Source of the DNA: Acetobacteraceae bacterium H6797
GTDB taxonomy: Bacteria > Pseudomonadota > Alphaproteobacteria > Acetobacterales > Acetobacteraceae
Direction: 5' to 3'
Assembly: GCA_015223225.1 (NCBI GenBank)
Contig: JADFCQ010000004.1
Coordinates: 124,001 to 188,000, forward strand
DNA: 64,000 nt
The notes beneath the pieces are model-generated. The model was not told the DNA's origin, ran no database searches, and saw nothing but the letters and a program-made list of their open reading frames with translations. A program made the position numbers and the translations under genes. Shown here in pieces: positions 17,344 through 25,637 of the stretch (the stretch's first letter is position 1; every line of letters starts with the position of its first letter).

Positions 17344-18639
17344 TCAGGCCGCCTTCTTGGCGGCCATGGCGGCTTCGCGGGCGGCCAGCTTCTCTTCCTC
17401 GGTCCAGACCTTCCGCTCGCGCTTTTCCTGCGGCTTCACCACCTTGGTCGAGACGGCGCCGCCCAACACGGGCGGCCGCATGGTGGAATTCTCGGCGGCG
17501 TCGGAATGCCAGGCATGGTCCTTCACGCGGGTCAGCGTGCGGCCAATCTCGCGCTCAACCTCACGCAGCCAAGCGCGCTGCTCGGCATCGCAGAGCGTGA
17601 CGGCGAAGCCGCTGCGCCCCGCGCGGCCCGTGCGGCCGATACGATGCACATAGCTCTCGGGCAGGTTCGGCAGGTCGTAATTGAAGACATGCGTGACGGT
17701 ATCGACATCGATGCCGCGGGCCGCGATATCGGTCGCCACCAACACCCGCACCTCGCCGGCGCGGAAGGCATCGAGCGCGCGCTCGCGCTGGCCCTGGCTC
17801 TTATTGCCATGCAGCGCCTGGGCGGTGAAACCGGCCTCGGTGATGAAGGCGCAAACCTCATTGGCCGTGCTCTTCTGCAGCGCGAAGACCACCACCTGAT
17901 CCATCGCGGGATTGGCGAGCAGGCTCAGCAGCGCGGGCTTCTTGTCGGCGCTGTCGACGAACATCGCCGATTGCTCGATGCGGTCCACCGTGGTCGAGGG
18001 CGGCGCGATGGAGACCATTTCCGGCTCGCGCAGCAGGTTCTGCGCCAGCGTCTCGATGGCGCGCGGCATGGTGGCCGAGAAGAGCAGCGTGTGGCGCTCG
18101 GCGGGCAGCGTCGCGACGATACGCTCGATGGACTTGGCGAAGCCCATGTCGAGCATCTGGTCAGCCTCGTCCAGCACCAGGGCCTCGAGCTGGGACAGGT
18201 CGCAGAGCCCCTGCCCGATCAGGTCGAGCAGCCGGCCAGGGGCGGCGACGAGCACGTCCACGCCGTCCTTCAGCGCCTTCTCCTGGTGCATCTGCGCGAC
18301 GCCGCCGAAGACGGTCGTCACGCTCGGGCCGATATGGCGCCCGAAGCTGCCGAAGCCCGCCGCGATCTGCGAGACGAGTTCGCGCGTCGGCGCCAGGACG
18401 AGCACGCGCGCGCCACGCTTCGGCGCAGGCCGCGGGTTGGCCGCCAGGCGATGCAGCAGCGGCAGCGCGAAGGCCGCCGTCTTGCCCGTGCCGGTCTGCG
18501 CCATGCCCAGCAGATCCCGCCCCTGGAGCAGCAGGGGGATGGATTGCGCCTGGATCGGCGTCGGCCGCTCATAGCCTTCCTCGCCCAGGGCGCGCAGCAC
18601 GGTATCGGCGAGGCCGAGTTCGGCGAAAGTGACGGACAT
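17344..18639 (-). CDS. DEAD-box ATP-dependent RNA helicase (RhlE-like)
   Basis: This 431-residue helicase has all core motifs in order: Q-motif RPTPIQAQSIP, Walker A AQTGTGKT, PTREL, DEAD in VLDEADQMLDMGF, SAT in LLFSATMPR, then ATDIAARGID and HRIGRTGRAGR in the second RecA domain. The short basic C-terminal tail (KRERKVWTEEEK) may bind RNA. Proteins of this type remodel ribosomal or messenger RNA structures, often at low temperature. It lies 57 bp downstream of the lysR gene on the same strand. Confidence 0.93.
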   Translation of the reverse strand: MSVTFAELGLADTVLRALGEEGYERPTPIQAQSIPLLLQGRDLLGMAQTGTGKTAAFALPLLHRLAANPRPAPKRGARVLVLAPTRELVSQIAAGFGSFGRHIGPSVTTVFGGVAQMHQEKALKDGVDVLVAAPGRLLDLIGQGLCDLSQLEALVLDEADQMLDMGFAKSIERIVATLPAERHTLLFSATMPRAIETLAQNLLREPEMVSIAPPSTTVDRIEQSAMFVDSADKKPALLSLLANPAMDQVVVFALQKSTANEVCAFITEAGFTAQALHGNKSQGQRERALDAFRAGEVRVLVATDIAARGIDVDTVTHVFNYDLPNLPESYVHRIGRTGRAGRSGFAVTLCDAEQRAWLREVEREIGRTLTRVKDHAWHSDAAENSTMRPPVLGGAVSTKVVKPQEKRERKVWTEEEKLAAREAAMAAKKAA

Positions 18640-18695
18640 GGGGGTCAGGCTGCTCCAACGCGAGGGTGCGGGACGGCAGCCGGGAGGCAGAGCCT

Positions 18696-19688
18696 CTAGG
18701 GCCTGCCCCGTCGTTGGCGGGTTCTTAAAGGCTCATGCTGCACTGCGTCAACGCCGCTTTCTTCCTCGGCCGGCCGCCGCCCGTTGCTGCCCGCCTCGGC
18801 CAGAAGATAGCTCACCAACTGGGTCACATGCGGATCGCGCGCCACCCCCGGCCGCACCCGCAGCACGAAGGCCCAGTCATAGCGCATGGAAAGGGGCGCG
18901 AAGAGGCGCACGAGGCGGCCCGCCTGCAGCTCGCCATCGATGGTCGGCGAGCGCCCAATGGCAATGCCCACCCCGGCAATGGCCGCGCTGATCGCCTGGT
19001 TGAAGCGGTCGAAGCGCAGGATATGGCAGGCATCGGGGGCATGGCCGAGCAGAGGCAGCCAGCGCGCCCATTCCCGCTCCGGGCTATTCCCTTCTTCCTG
19101 GAGCAGGGTCAGGCGCGGAAGCTGCTCCGCCGTCAGCCCCTCCGCGAGGGCCGGGCTGCAGACGGGGAAGAGCGTCTCGGAGAAAAGCAGCCTGTCCTGC
19201 GGCAGCATCGCATCGGGCTTGAGGCGCAGCACGGCGATGTCGATACCCTCCGCCGAGAGGTCGGGTCGGAGCGATTCCTCCGAGCGCATGAGCCAGTCCA
19301 CACTCGGATGCTGGCGCGCGAAGCTCGCGAGCCGGGCCGCCAGCCAGAGCGAGGCGAAGGAGCCATTGGCCGACACCACAAGGCGCCGCCGCGGCTGGCG
19401 CGCCTTTTCCCGGATCGCGTCGCAGGCCACCGCCAGCTTCCCCAGCGCCTCCTCGACCGCCTGGAGCAGCTCCTCCCCCGCCGCCGTGGGGGCCGTGCGG
19501 CTATGCCCCGCTCCGTTGCGGGCCCGCGTGAGCAAGGGCGTGCCCAATTGCTCCTCCAAGGAGCGGATCTGATGGCTCACCGCACTGGTGCTGATATGCA
19601 GCTTCTCCGCCGCGCGGGCGAAACTGCCCTCCCGCGCCACGGCGGCGAAGGCGCGAAGCGCCGGTAGTGAGGGCAGGTGAATGCTCAT
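18696..19688 (-). CDS. LysR family transcriptional regulator
   Basis: This 330-residue regulator has the N-terminal winged HTH (LRAFAAVAREGSFARAAEKL, then SAVSHQIRSLEE) and a GcvA-like effector domain from about residue 100 (RRRLVVSANGSFASLWLAARL). It is divergent from the large ABC gene, with about 100 bp between start codons, so it may control that gene. The C-terminal 25 residues are basic and poorly conserved. The effector is unknown. Confidence 0.88.
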   Translation of the reverse strand: MSIHLPSLPALRAFAAVAREGSFARAAEKLHISTSAVSHQIRSLEEQLGTPLLTRARNGAGHSRTAPTAAGEELLQAVEEALGKLAVACDAIREKARQPRRRLVVSANGSFASLWLAARLASFARQHPSVDWLMRSEESLRPDLSAEGIDIAVLRLKPDAMLPQDRLLFSETLFPVCSPALAEGLTAEQLPRLTLLQEEGNSPEREWARWLPLLGHAPDACHILRFDRFNQAISAAIAGVGIAIGRSPTIDGELQAGRLVRLFAPLSMRYDWAFVLRVRPGVARDPHVTQLVSYLLAEAGSNGRRPAEEESGVDAVQHEPLRTRQRRGRP

Positions 19689-19788
19689 GGCTGTTCGATC
19701 CAGCTCAACAGCTCATGAAATATCCGCGTTTGCGCCGCCGCGCCAGCGCTCGCCAGGATGGCGGGAACATAAAGCCAACGAGTCCTCC

Positions 19789-22700
19789 ATGTATTTCGAC
19801 CTTCGCCTCTGGCGCCTTACGGCGGGTTTCCGCAGCCGCATGGTGCTCGGCGCCCTGCTGGGCATCCTGGCCCTCGCCGCCGGGATTGCGCGTTTCGCCT
19901 TCCTGGGCATCGGCCTCGCCGCCGTCTTCGACGGCCGGGGCCCTTCCGCCGCCCTGCCCTGGCTTGCGGCAGCCGCCATCGCCGTCGTGGCGCGTGCCTT
20001 ACTCGACCGGCAGCGAGCCAATATCGCCCATGACGTCGCCGCCGCCGTCCAGAGCAAGCTGCGCGTGATGCTCTTCGAGAAAATAGCGGGGCTGGGCCCG
20101 GCCTGGTTCGCCGACCAGCGGACAGGTGGCGTGATGCTCTCGATGATCGACGGCATCGAGCAGCTTCAGACCTTCTTCGGCCAATACCTGCCGCAACTCG
20201 CCATTGCCGCCTGTGCGCCGATCGCGATCTTCGCCTTCATGGCCTTCTGGGACGTGCCGGTCGCGCTCGTGCTGCTGGCGGCCGCGCTGATCACCCTCCT
20301 GCTGCCCGCCCTGGCGCATAGCTGGGACAAGCGGGCGGCCCTCGCCCGCCAGCAATCCTTCAAGGCCTTCGGCGCAGAATTCCTCGATGCGGTACAGGGC
20401 CTGCCGACGCTCCAGGCCTTCGGCCAGAGTGCGGCTTTCGGCGAGCGGCTCGCTGCCCGCGCCCGCGCCGTCTATCACGGCACCTTCAAGATGCTCGGCA
20501 TCTCCGTCATGACTCGCGGCATCAGCGATACCGGCATGGCCCTCGGCGCGGCGCTGGCTCTGATCCTCGGCGCCACGCGCGTCGCCAGTGGCGAGATGAG
20601 CATCGAGGCGCTGCTCGTCGTGCTCATGGCCGGCACCGAGATCTTCCGCCCGCTGCGCGATCTGCGGTCGGTGCTGCATAACGGCATGGTGGGGCAATCC
20701 GCCGCCGCCGGCCTGCACGCGATTTTCGACGCGACGCCCGTGGTCCAGCCCGGCGCGCAACAGCTCGTCCTGCCGGAGGGCCAGGCCCCGGCCATCGCCT
20801 TCGAGAATATCCGCTTCGCCTATCCCGGTGGCCGGCAGGCGGCGCATGATGGGCTGAGCTTCGCCATCGCCGGCGGGGAGCGCATCGGCATTGTCGGGCC
20901 GAGCGGCGCGGGCAAATCTTCCATCCTGCGCCTGCTGCTGCGCCAGTTCCTGCCCCAGGCGGGCCGCATCACCATCGCCGGCCAGGATGTCGCCACGCTC
21001 GATGCGGCCAGCATCATGGCCCATGTCGCGATCGTCGCGCAGGATGCCACGCTCTTCCACGGCACCATTGCGGAGAACCTCCGGCTCGGCCGCCCCGAGG
21101 CGAGCCGGGCCGAGCTGGAGGCCGCCTGCCGCGCCGCCAATGCGCATGACTTCATTCTCGCCCTTCCCGGCGGCTATGACGCGATGATCGGCGAGCGCGG
21201 CGCGAGGCTCTCCGGCGGGCAGCGGCAGCGCATCGCCATTGCCCGCGCCCTGCTGCGCGACGCGCCCATCCTCATCCTCGACGAAGCCCTCTCCGCCGTT
21301 GATGCCGAGAACGAGGCCATCATCCAACAGGCGCTCGACCGGCTGATGCTCGGCCGCACGACGCTCATCCTCGCCCATCGCCTTTCGAGCGTGATCGGCG
21401 CTGACCGCATCCTGGTGCTCGACCAGGGCCGCGTCGTGGAAAGCGGCAGCCATGCCGAGCTGATGCGGCTCGACGGCACCTATCGCCGCCTGATGGGCGC
21501 CCAGGCGGCCGAGGCCAGCGCCGCGCGGGCCGACCGGCTGGAAAGCCCCGCGGCGACGGCCGAGACCGCCGCCGAAACAGCCCCGCCCCCGGCCGACATC
21601 TCCGCCGAAGCGCAGGCCATTTCCTGGCGCGAAACGCTCTGGAGCCTGCTGCGCTACATCGTGCCATGGCGCGGTGCCCTGGCCTTTACGGTCGTCTGCG
21701 GCATCGGGCGCGTGATCGCCTTTATCGGCGTGGGCGTGCTGGGCGCGCTGCTGATCGCGGCGCTGCGCGAAGGGAAGCCGACGCTCGGCCTCGCCATCGC
21801 GCTGCTCATCGCGGCCCCCGTCGCCGGGCTGCTGCACTGGCTGGAAAGCTGGCGGGCACATGACATGGCCTATCGCCTGCTCGCCGATATGCGCATCGCG
21901 CTCTTCGCTCGGCTGGATCGCCTGGGGCCGGCCTATCTCATGCGGCGCCGGGCCGGTGACCTCGTCTCGCTCGCCACCACGGATGTCGAGACGGTCGAGT
22001 ATTTCTACGCGCATACCGTCGCCCCCGCTGTTGTCGCGCTGCTGGTGCCGGCGACGGTGCTGTTCGTGCTGGCGAGCATCGCCTGGCCGTTGGCTATCGC
22101 GCTCCTGCCCTTCCTGCTCTTCGCCGCCCTGTCGCCGGTGCGCGGCCGCAAGCGGATCGACGGGCTCGGCGCGGAGAGCCGCGCGGCGCTGGGCGGGCTC
22201 GGCGCGCATGTGGCCGAGAGCATCCAGGGCCTCGGCGACCTCATCGCCTTCCGCGCCGTCGAGCGGCGGCGTGACGACTTCATGGCCCGCGTGAGCGACT
22301 ACCAATCGCGCCGTTCAGCCCTGATGCATGACCAGGCGAATGCCGCCGCCGGGCTGGAGATCGCCACCGGGCTGGGCGGGCTTGCCGTGGCGGCGACGGG
22401 GGCCTTCCTCGCCGCCCATGGCAGCCTCGCGCCGACCATTCTTCCCATGCTCGTGCTGCTCGCTATCGCCGCCTTCCTGCCGGTTTCGGAAATCGCGCAG
22501 GTCGGGCGGCAACTCGCCGATACCGTCGCCTCCACACGGCGGCTGCGCGTCGTCGAGCGCGAGACGCCGAGCGTCTCCGATGGCCATATCGAGCCGGCGC
22601 GGCCGGAAGGCGGCTCGACCCTCAGCTTCGAAGAGGTGAGCTTCACCTATCCGAGCCGCGGCCGCCCTGCCCTCGACGGTATCGACCTCACCCTGCCCGC

Positions 22701-23355
22701 CGGGCGCACCGCCGCTCTGGTGGGGCCCTCTGGCGCCGGGAAATCCACCGTCGCGATGCTCCTGCTGCGCTTCTGGGATCCGCAATCGGGCCGCATCACC
22801 CTCGACGGCCATGACCTGCGGGATCTCACCCTGGCCGGCCTTCGCCAACGCATCGCACTCGTGGCGCAGGACACCTATCTCTTCAACGATACGCTGGAGG
22901 CGAATATCCGACTGGCCCGGCCGGAAGCGAGCGAAGCCGAACTGGCCCGCGCCATTGAACGCGCCGCCCTGTCAGGCTTCGTCGCGAGCCTGCCCCAGGG
23001 GCTCGCTACGCCGGTCGGCGAGCGCGGCATGCAACTCTCGGGAGGCCAACGGCAACGCGTGGCCATCGCGCGCGCCTTCCTCAAGGACGCGCCGGTCCTC
23101 GTGCTGGACGAGGCAACCTCGCATCTCGACGCAATCAGCGAGGCGCAGGTGCGCGCCGCGCTGGACGAACTCATGCGGGCCCGCACCGTGCTCGTCGTCG
23201 CCCATCGCCTGTCGACCATCCGCCATGCCGACACTATCCTCGTCATGCAGGCGGGTAAGGTTGTCGAAGCCGGCAGCCATGAGGCCTTGCTGACGCGCCA
23301 GGGCGCTTATGCACGGCTGGTGTCGCGGCAGATGGAAGGCGTGGCGGCGCAATGA
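19789..23355 (+). CDS. Single-chain exporter-fold ABC transporter, TMD-NBD-TMD-NBD (likely siderophore importer)
   Basis: ATG 19789 is chosen because a longer frame would overlap the lysR start. The 1,188-residue protein contains two full ABC half-transporters: membrane domain 1, NBD1 (Walker A GPSGAGKSS near 370, LSGGQRQR, ILDEALSAVD), membrane domain 2, and NBD2 (Walker A GPSGAGKST near 979, LSGGQRQR, VLDEATSHLD). Each unit resembles YbtP/YbtQ and IrtA/IrtB, exporter-fold ABC proteins that import ferric siderophores. The siderophore reductase, binding protein and receptor downstream support uptake. No FecCD-type permease is present. CydDC-like thiol export is the main alternative. Confidence 0.8.
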   Translation: MYFDLRLWRLTAGFRSRMVLGALLGILALAAGIARFAFLGIGLAAVFDGRGPSAALPWLAAAAIAVVARALLDRQRANIAHDVAAAVQSKLRVMLFEKIAGLGPAWFADQRTGGVMLSMIDGIEQLQTFFGQYLPQLAIAACAPIAIFAFMAFWDVPVALVLLAAALITLLLPALAHSWDKRAALARQQSFKAFGAEFLDAVQGLPTLQAFGQSAAFGERLAARARAVYHGTFKMLGISVMTRGISDTGMALGAALALILGATRVASGEMSIEALLVVLMAGTEIFRPLRDLRSVLHNGMVGQSAAAGLHAIFDATPVVQPGAQQLVLPEGQAPAIAFENIRFAYPGGRQAAHDGLSFAIAGGERIGIVGPSGAGKSSILRLLLRQFLPQAGRITIAGQDVATLDAASIMAHVAIVAQDATLFHGTIAENLRLGRPEASRAELEAACRAANAHDFILALPGGYDAMIGERGARLSGGQRQRIAIARALLRDAPILILDEALSAVDAENEAIIQQALDRLMLGRTTLILAHRLSSVIGADRILVLDQGRVVESGSHAELMRLDGTYRRLMGAQAAEASAARADRLESPAATAETAAETAPPPADISAEAQAISWRETLWSLLRYIVPWRGALAFTVVCGIGRVIAFIGVGVLGALLIAALREGKPTLGLAIALLIAAPVAGLLHWLESWRAHDMAYRLLADMRIALFARLDRLGPAYLMRRRAGDLVSLATTDVETVEYFYAHTVAPAVVALLVPATVLFVLASIAWPLAIALLPFLLFAALSPVRGRKRIDGLGAESRAALGGLGAHVAESIQGLGDLIAFRAVERRRDDFMARVSDYQSRRSALMHDQANAAAGLEIATGLGGLAVAATGAFLAAHGSLAPTILPMLVLLAIAAFLPVSEIAQVGRQLADTVASTRRLRVVERETPSVSDGHIEPARPEGGSTLSFEEVSFTYPSRGRPALDGIDLTLPAGRTAALVGPSGAGKSTVAMLLLRFWDPQSGRITLDGHDLRDLTLAGLRQRIALVAQDTYLFNDTLEANIRLARPEASEAELARAIERAALSGFVASLPQGLATPVGERGMQLSGGQRQRVAIARAFLKDAPVLVLDEATSHLDAISEAQVRAALDELMRARTVLVVAHRLSTIRHADTILVMQAGKVVEAGSHEALLTRQGAYARLVSRQMEGVAAQ

Positions 23356-23359
23356 CACA

Positions 23360-24466
23360 TCAGGGCGCGATGGAGGAGGCGCCCGCAGCGGCGATATCCT
23401 CCTCGCTCATTCCCTGCCGCCAATGCGAGAATGCGACGCATTGAGCGGCGGCGAGGCCGGCCTCATTCAATAGATAGCGGCGGAATTCGCGAAAGGCGGT
23501 GAACTCCGCCCCGCACCAGACGAAGATATCCTCCCGTTGATCCGGCAATGCCAGCGCGCGCACCGCCTCCACCAGAAGCCGGGTGCTGCCGGGCGCCCTG
23601 CCATCGCGATGAAGCCAGCGGATCTCGATGCCAGGCGGATGGGCGAGCATCTGTTCCTCCGCCCGCCCCGCCGTTTCGATCAGCGCCACGCCCCGAGCCG
23701 CGGGGCGCAGCCCCTCAAGGATGCGTGCGATGCCGGGCAGCCCCGTCTCATCACCCGCGAGGAGATACCAGCCGGCCGGGCTCGGCCCATGCGCCGCCGG
23801 CCCGAGCAATCCTACGATGTCGCCCGACGCCGCCGCCCTCACCCAGCCGATTCCGGGCCCGTTCCCGGCATGCAGGACGAAATCGATATCCAGCCAGCCT
23901 GCATCAGCGTCGATACGGCGTATCGTATAGATGCGCGAGGCGAGTTGCCCGCGCCCTGGCCATACCACACGCCCATTGTCGTCCAGGCGCGGCCATTCGG
24001 GCTTCCCTGCCCCCTTCGCCTGGAAGATCAGACGGCAATGAATCTGGTCCGGCACGGCATAGCGGCCGAGATCATGGCCCGAGAAGGTGATGCGGCGCAG
24101 GCCGGGCGTCACGTCCCGCACCCGTTCCACCGTGAGGATGCGGAGGTCGGGCGGCAGGACGCTGCCGGCGGTGTCGCCGGTCCAGTCGATCGTCAGGGCC
24201 TCTTCCCGAGCAACGAAACCGATCAGGCTCGTCAGATCATGCTTCAGGCGATTGAAGGGCGGCCCCGAGGGTGCCTCGACCATGATATCCAGCCGGCCCT
24301 GACGCGGCACCAGATGGCCGGTACCACCGAAGGGCGACACAACCGCATAGTGACCGGGCTCGGTCCGCAATTCGAGATTATGCGCAACGAGCGAGGTGAG
24401 AATGGGATCGAGATAGTCGTCGATCCTGGCGAAGGGAATGCTGGTCCGGGCTCGGAAAAGGGGCAT
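23360..24466 (-). CDS. Siderophore-interacting protein with N-terminal DUF2218 domain
   Basis: The start at 24466 gives 368 residues; an upstream extension is Arg-rich and unlikely. Residues 1-95 match DUF2218 (LVAHNLELRTEPGHYAVVSP, LKHDLTSLIGFV). The rest is the ViuB/YqjH family: an FAD-binding barrel with SRIYTIRR and DFVLHAGNGPG, and a NAD(P)H domain (GWYLLAGDETGLPGIARIL). These cytoplasmic flavoenzymes reduce ferric siderophores to release iron. The stop lies 4 bp from the stop of the ABC gene (convergent). It follows the binding-protein gene by 20 bp, as the last gene of the minus-strand operon. Confidence 0.9.
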   Translation of the reverse strand: MPLFRARTSIPFARIDDYLDPILTSLVAHNLELRTEPGHYAVVSPFGGTGHLVPRQGRLDIMVEAPSGPPFNRLKHDLTSLIGFVAREEALTIDWTGDTAGSVLPPDLRILTVERVRDVTPGLRRITFSGHDLGRYAVPDQIHCRLIFQAKGAGKPEWPRLDDNGRVVWPGRGQLASRIYTIRRIDADAGWLDIDFVLHAGNGPGIGWVRAAASGDIVGLLGPAAHGPSPAGWYLLAGDETGLPGIARILEGLRPAARGVALIETAGRAEEQMLAHPPGIEIRWLHRDGRAPGSTRLLVEAVRALALPDQREDIFVWCGAEFTAFREFRRYLLNEAGLAAAQCVAFSHWRQGMSEEDIAAAGASSIAP

Positions 24467-24486
24467 GTTCTTTTCGTTTTCTGTGG

Positions 24487-25623
24487 TCAGGAAAGGCTCA
24501 CCCACAGGGGGCCGGCCAGTGGCCTTGCCATGAACCGGCGGTTGATGAGATCGAGCGTCTCGCCGGGATCGAGATCGCGGCAGGCTTCGGGATGCAGCCA
24601 CTTCGCCGCGACCTCGACGAAGAGCGGATTAAGTGGGCGTATCGCGATCAGCCCCGTCCAGATGCCGTATACGCGGGCTTCCCGGATGGCGGGCACCGTT
24701 GCCAAGCCGGTTCGCTCGGAGAGGCGGCGCAGCCCTTCCCGCGCCCGCTGGGGATCGCAGCCGGGGCCGATGGCGGGCCGCATGCCTGGCGCATAGGCGC
24801 CGCCGGTCGCGATATAGGCCTCCGGCGCCTCGGTGATCAGCTGCTCCACCGGCAGCTTGACGAACCAGCGCGCGGAAACCGCATCGAGCGATCGGCCTCC
24901 GGCCATGGCCAGCAACTCGCCCCAGATCTGGCTGCCGGCGGACCAGCAGCAATCGTCATAAGTGGACTGCACCTCCAGATAAGTCTTCCGCGGCGCGACG
25001 GCGGCAAGCCGGGATCGGACTCGCGCCAGCTTTTCCTGCACGAAGCCCGCGAAAGCCTCGGCTTGAGCCTCTCGGTCGAGCAGCGCACCCCAGAGGGTCA
25101 GGCTTCGCGCCAGGCTATCCATGGGGCCTGCCGGGGCGCCGGCAGCGTCCGGGCGATTGGAATCCGCACTGCTGAAAACCGTGGGGATGCCGGCCGCCGC
25201 CAGTTGGCGGACGAGATTGCCCTCGGCCAGTTCCGGCGCCGATTGCGCGGTCGCCACCACGAGATCCGGCGCCAGGGTCAGGATCGCTTCCAGCGACCGT
25301 GAATCCGCCGCCATGCCGCCGACGAGGGGAATACGACCGCCGCCCGGCTGCCGATCGTATTGGCTGCGAAGAATATCGCTGTCGAAAAGCTCCGGCCCCG
25401 CCCAGCCGATGACAAGGCTGGAAGGGTCGGGATGCAGCAGCGACATCGTGACGATATCCCGCGCATCGAGCAGCACGATCCGCCTTGGCGGCTGCGGAAG
25501 CTCGATGCTGCGGCCAAGCATATCCGTCACACGCAGGGGCGCCCTGCTGGCGGAACGCGCCGCCGCCGGGGCGAGCAGCGGTGCCGCGAGCAGGATGGCG
25601 AGCCGGCGCCGGGGGAGCGTCAT
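24487..25623 (-). CDS. Iron-siderophore ABC substrate-binding protein (FecB/TroA-like)
   Basis: ATG 25623 gives 378 residues with an N-terminal signal (LPRRRLAILLAAPLLAPAAA); the Arg triplet could make it a Tat substrate. The mature part has the class III binding-protein layout: VTDMLGRSIELPQPPRRIVL near the start, GGMAADSRSLEAILTLAPDLVV, and a C-terminal lobe ending in a VEVAAKWLHPEACRDLDP segment. It should bind a ferric chelate in the periplasm and pass it to an inner-membrane importer, here probably the single-chain ABC protein. It lies 14 bp after the receptor gene. Confidence 0.85.
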   Translation of the reverse strand: MTLPRRRLAILLAAPLLAPAAARSASRAPLRVTDMLGRSIELPQPPRRIVLLDARDIVTMSLLHPDPSSLVIGWAGPELFDSDILRSQYDRQPGGGRIPLVGGMAADSRSLEAILTLAPDLVVATAQSAPELAEGNLVRQLAAAGIPTVFSSADSNRPDAAGAPAGPMDSLARSLTLWGALLDREAQAEAFAGFVQEKLARVRSRLAAVAPRKTYLEVQSTYDDCCWSAGSQIWGELLAMAGGRSLDAVSARWFVKLPVEQLITEAPEAYIATGGAYAPGMRPAIGPGCDPQRAREGLRRLSERTGLATVPAIREARVYGIWTGLIAIRPLNPLFVEVAAKWLHPEACRDLDPGETLDLINRRFMARPLAGPLWVSLS

Positions 25624-25637
25624 CGCCTCACCCTCCC

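Noticed and set aside
19999..22305. Long minus-strand frame (768 codons) opposite the ABC gene
   Set aside because: This is an antisense shadow; the + strand encodes full ABC motifs in order.
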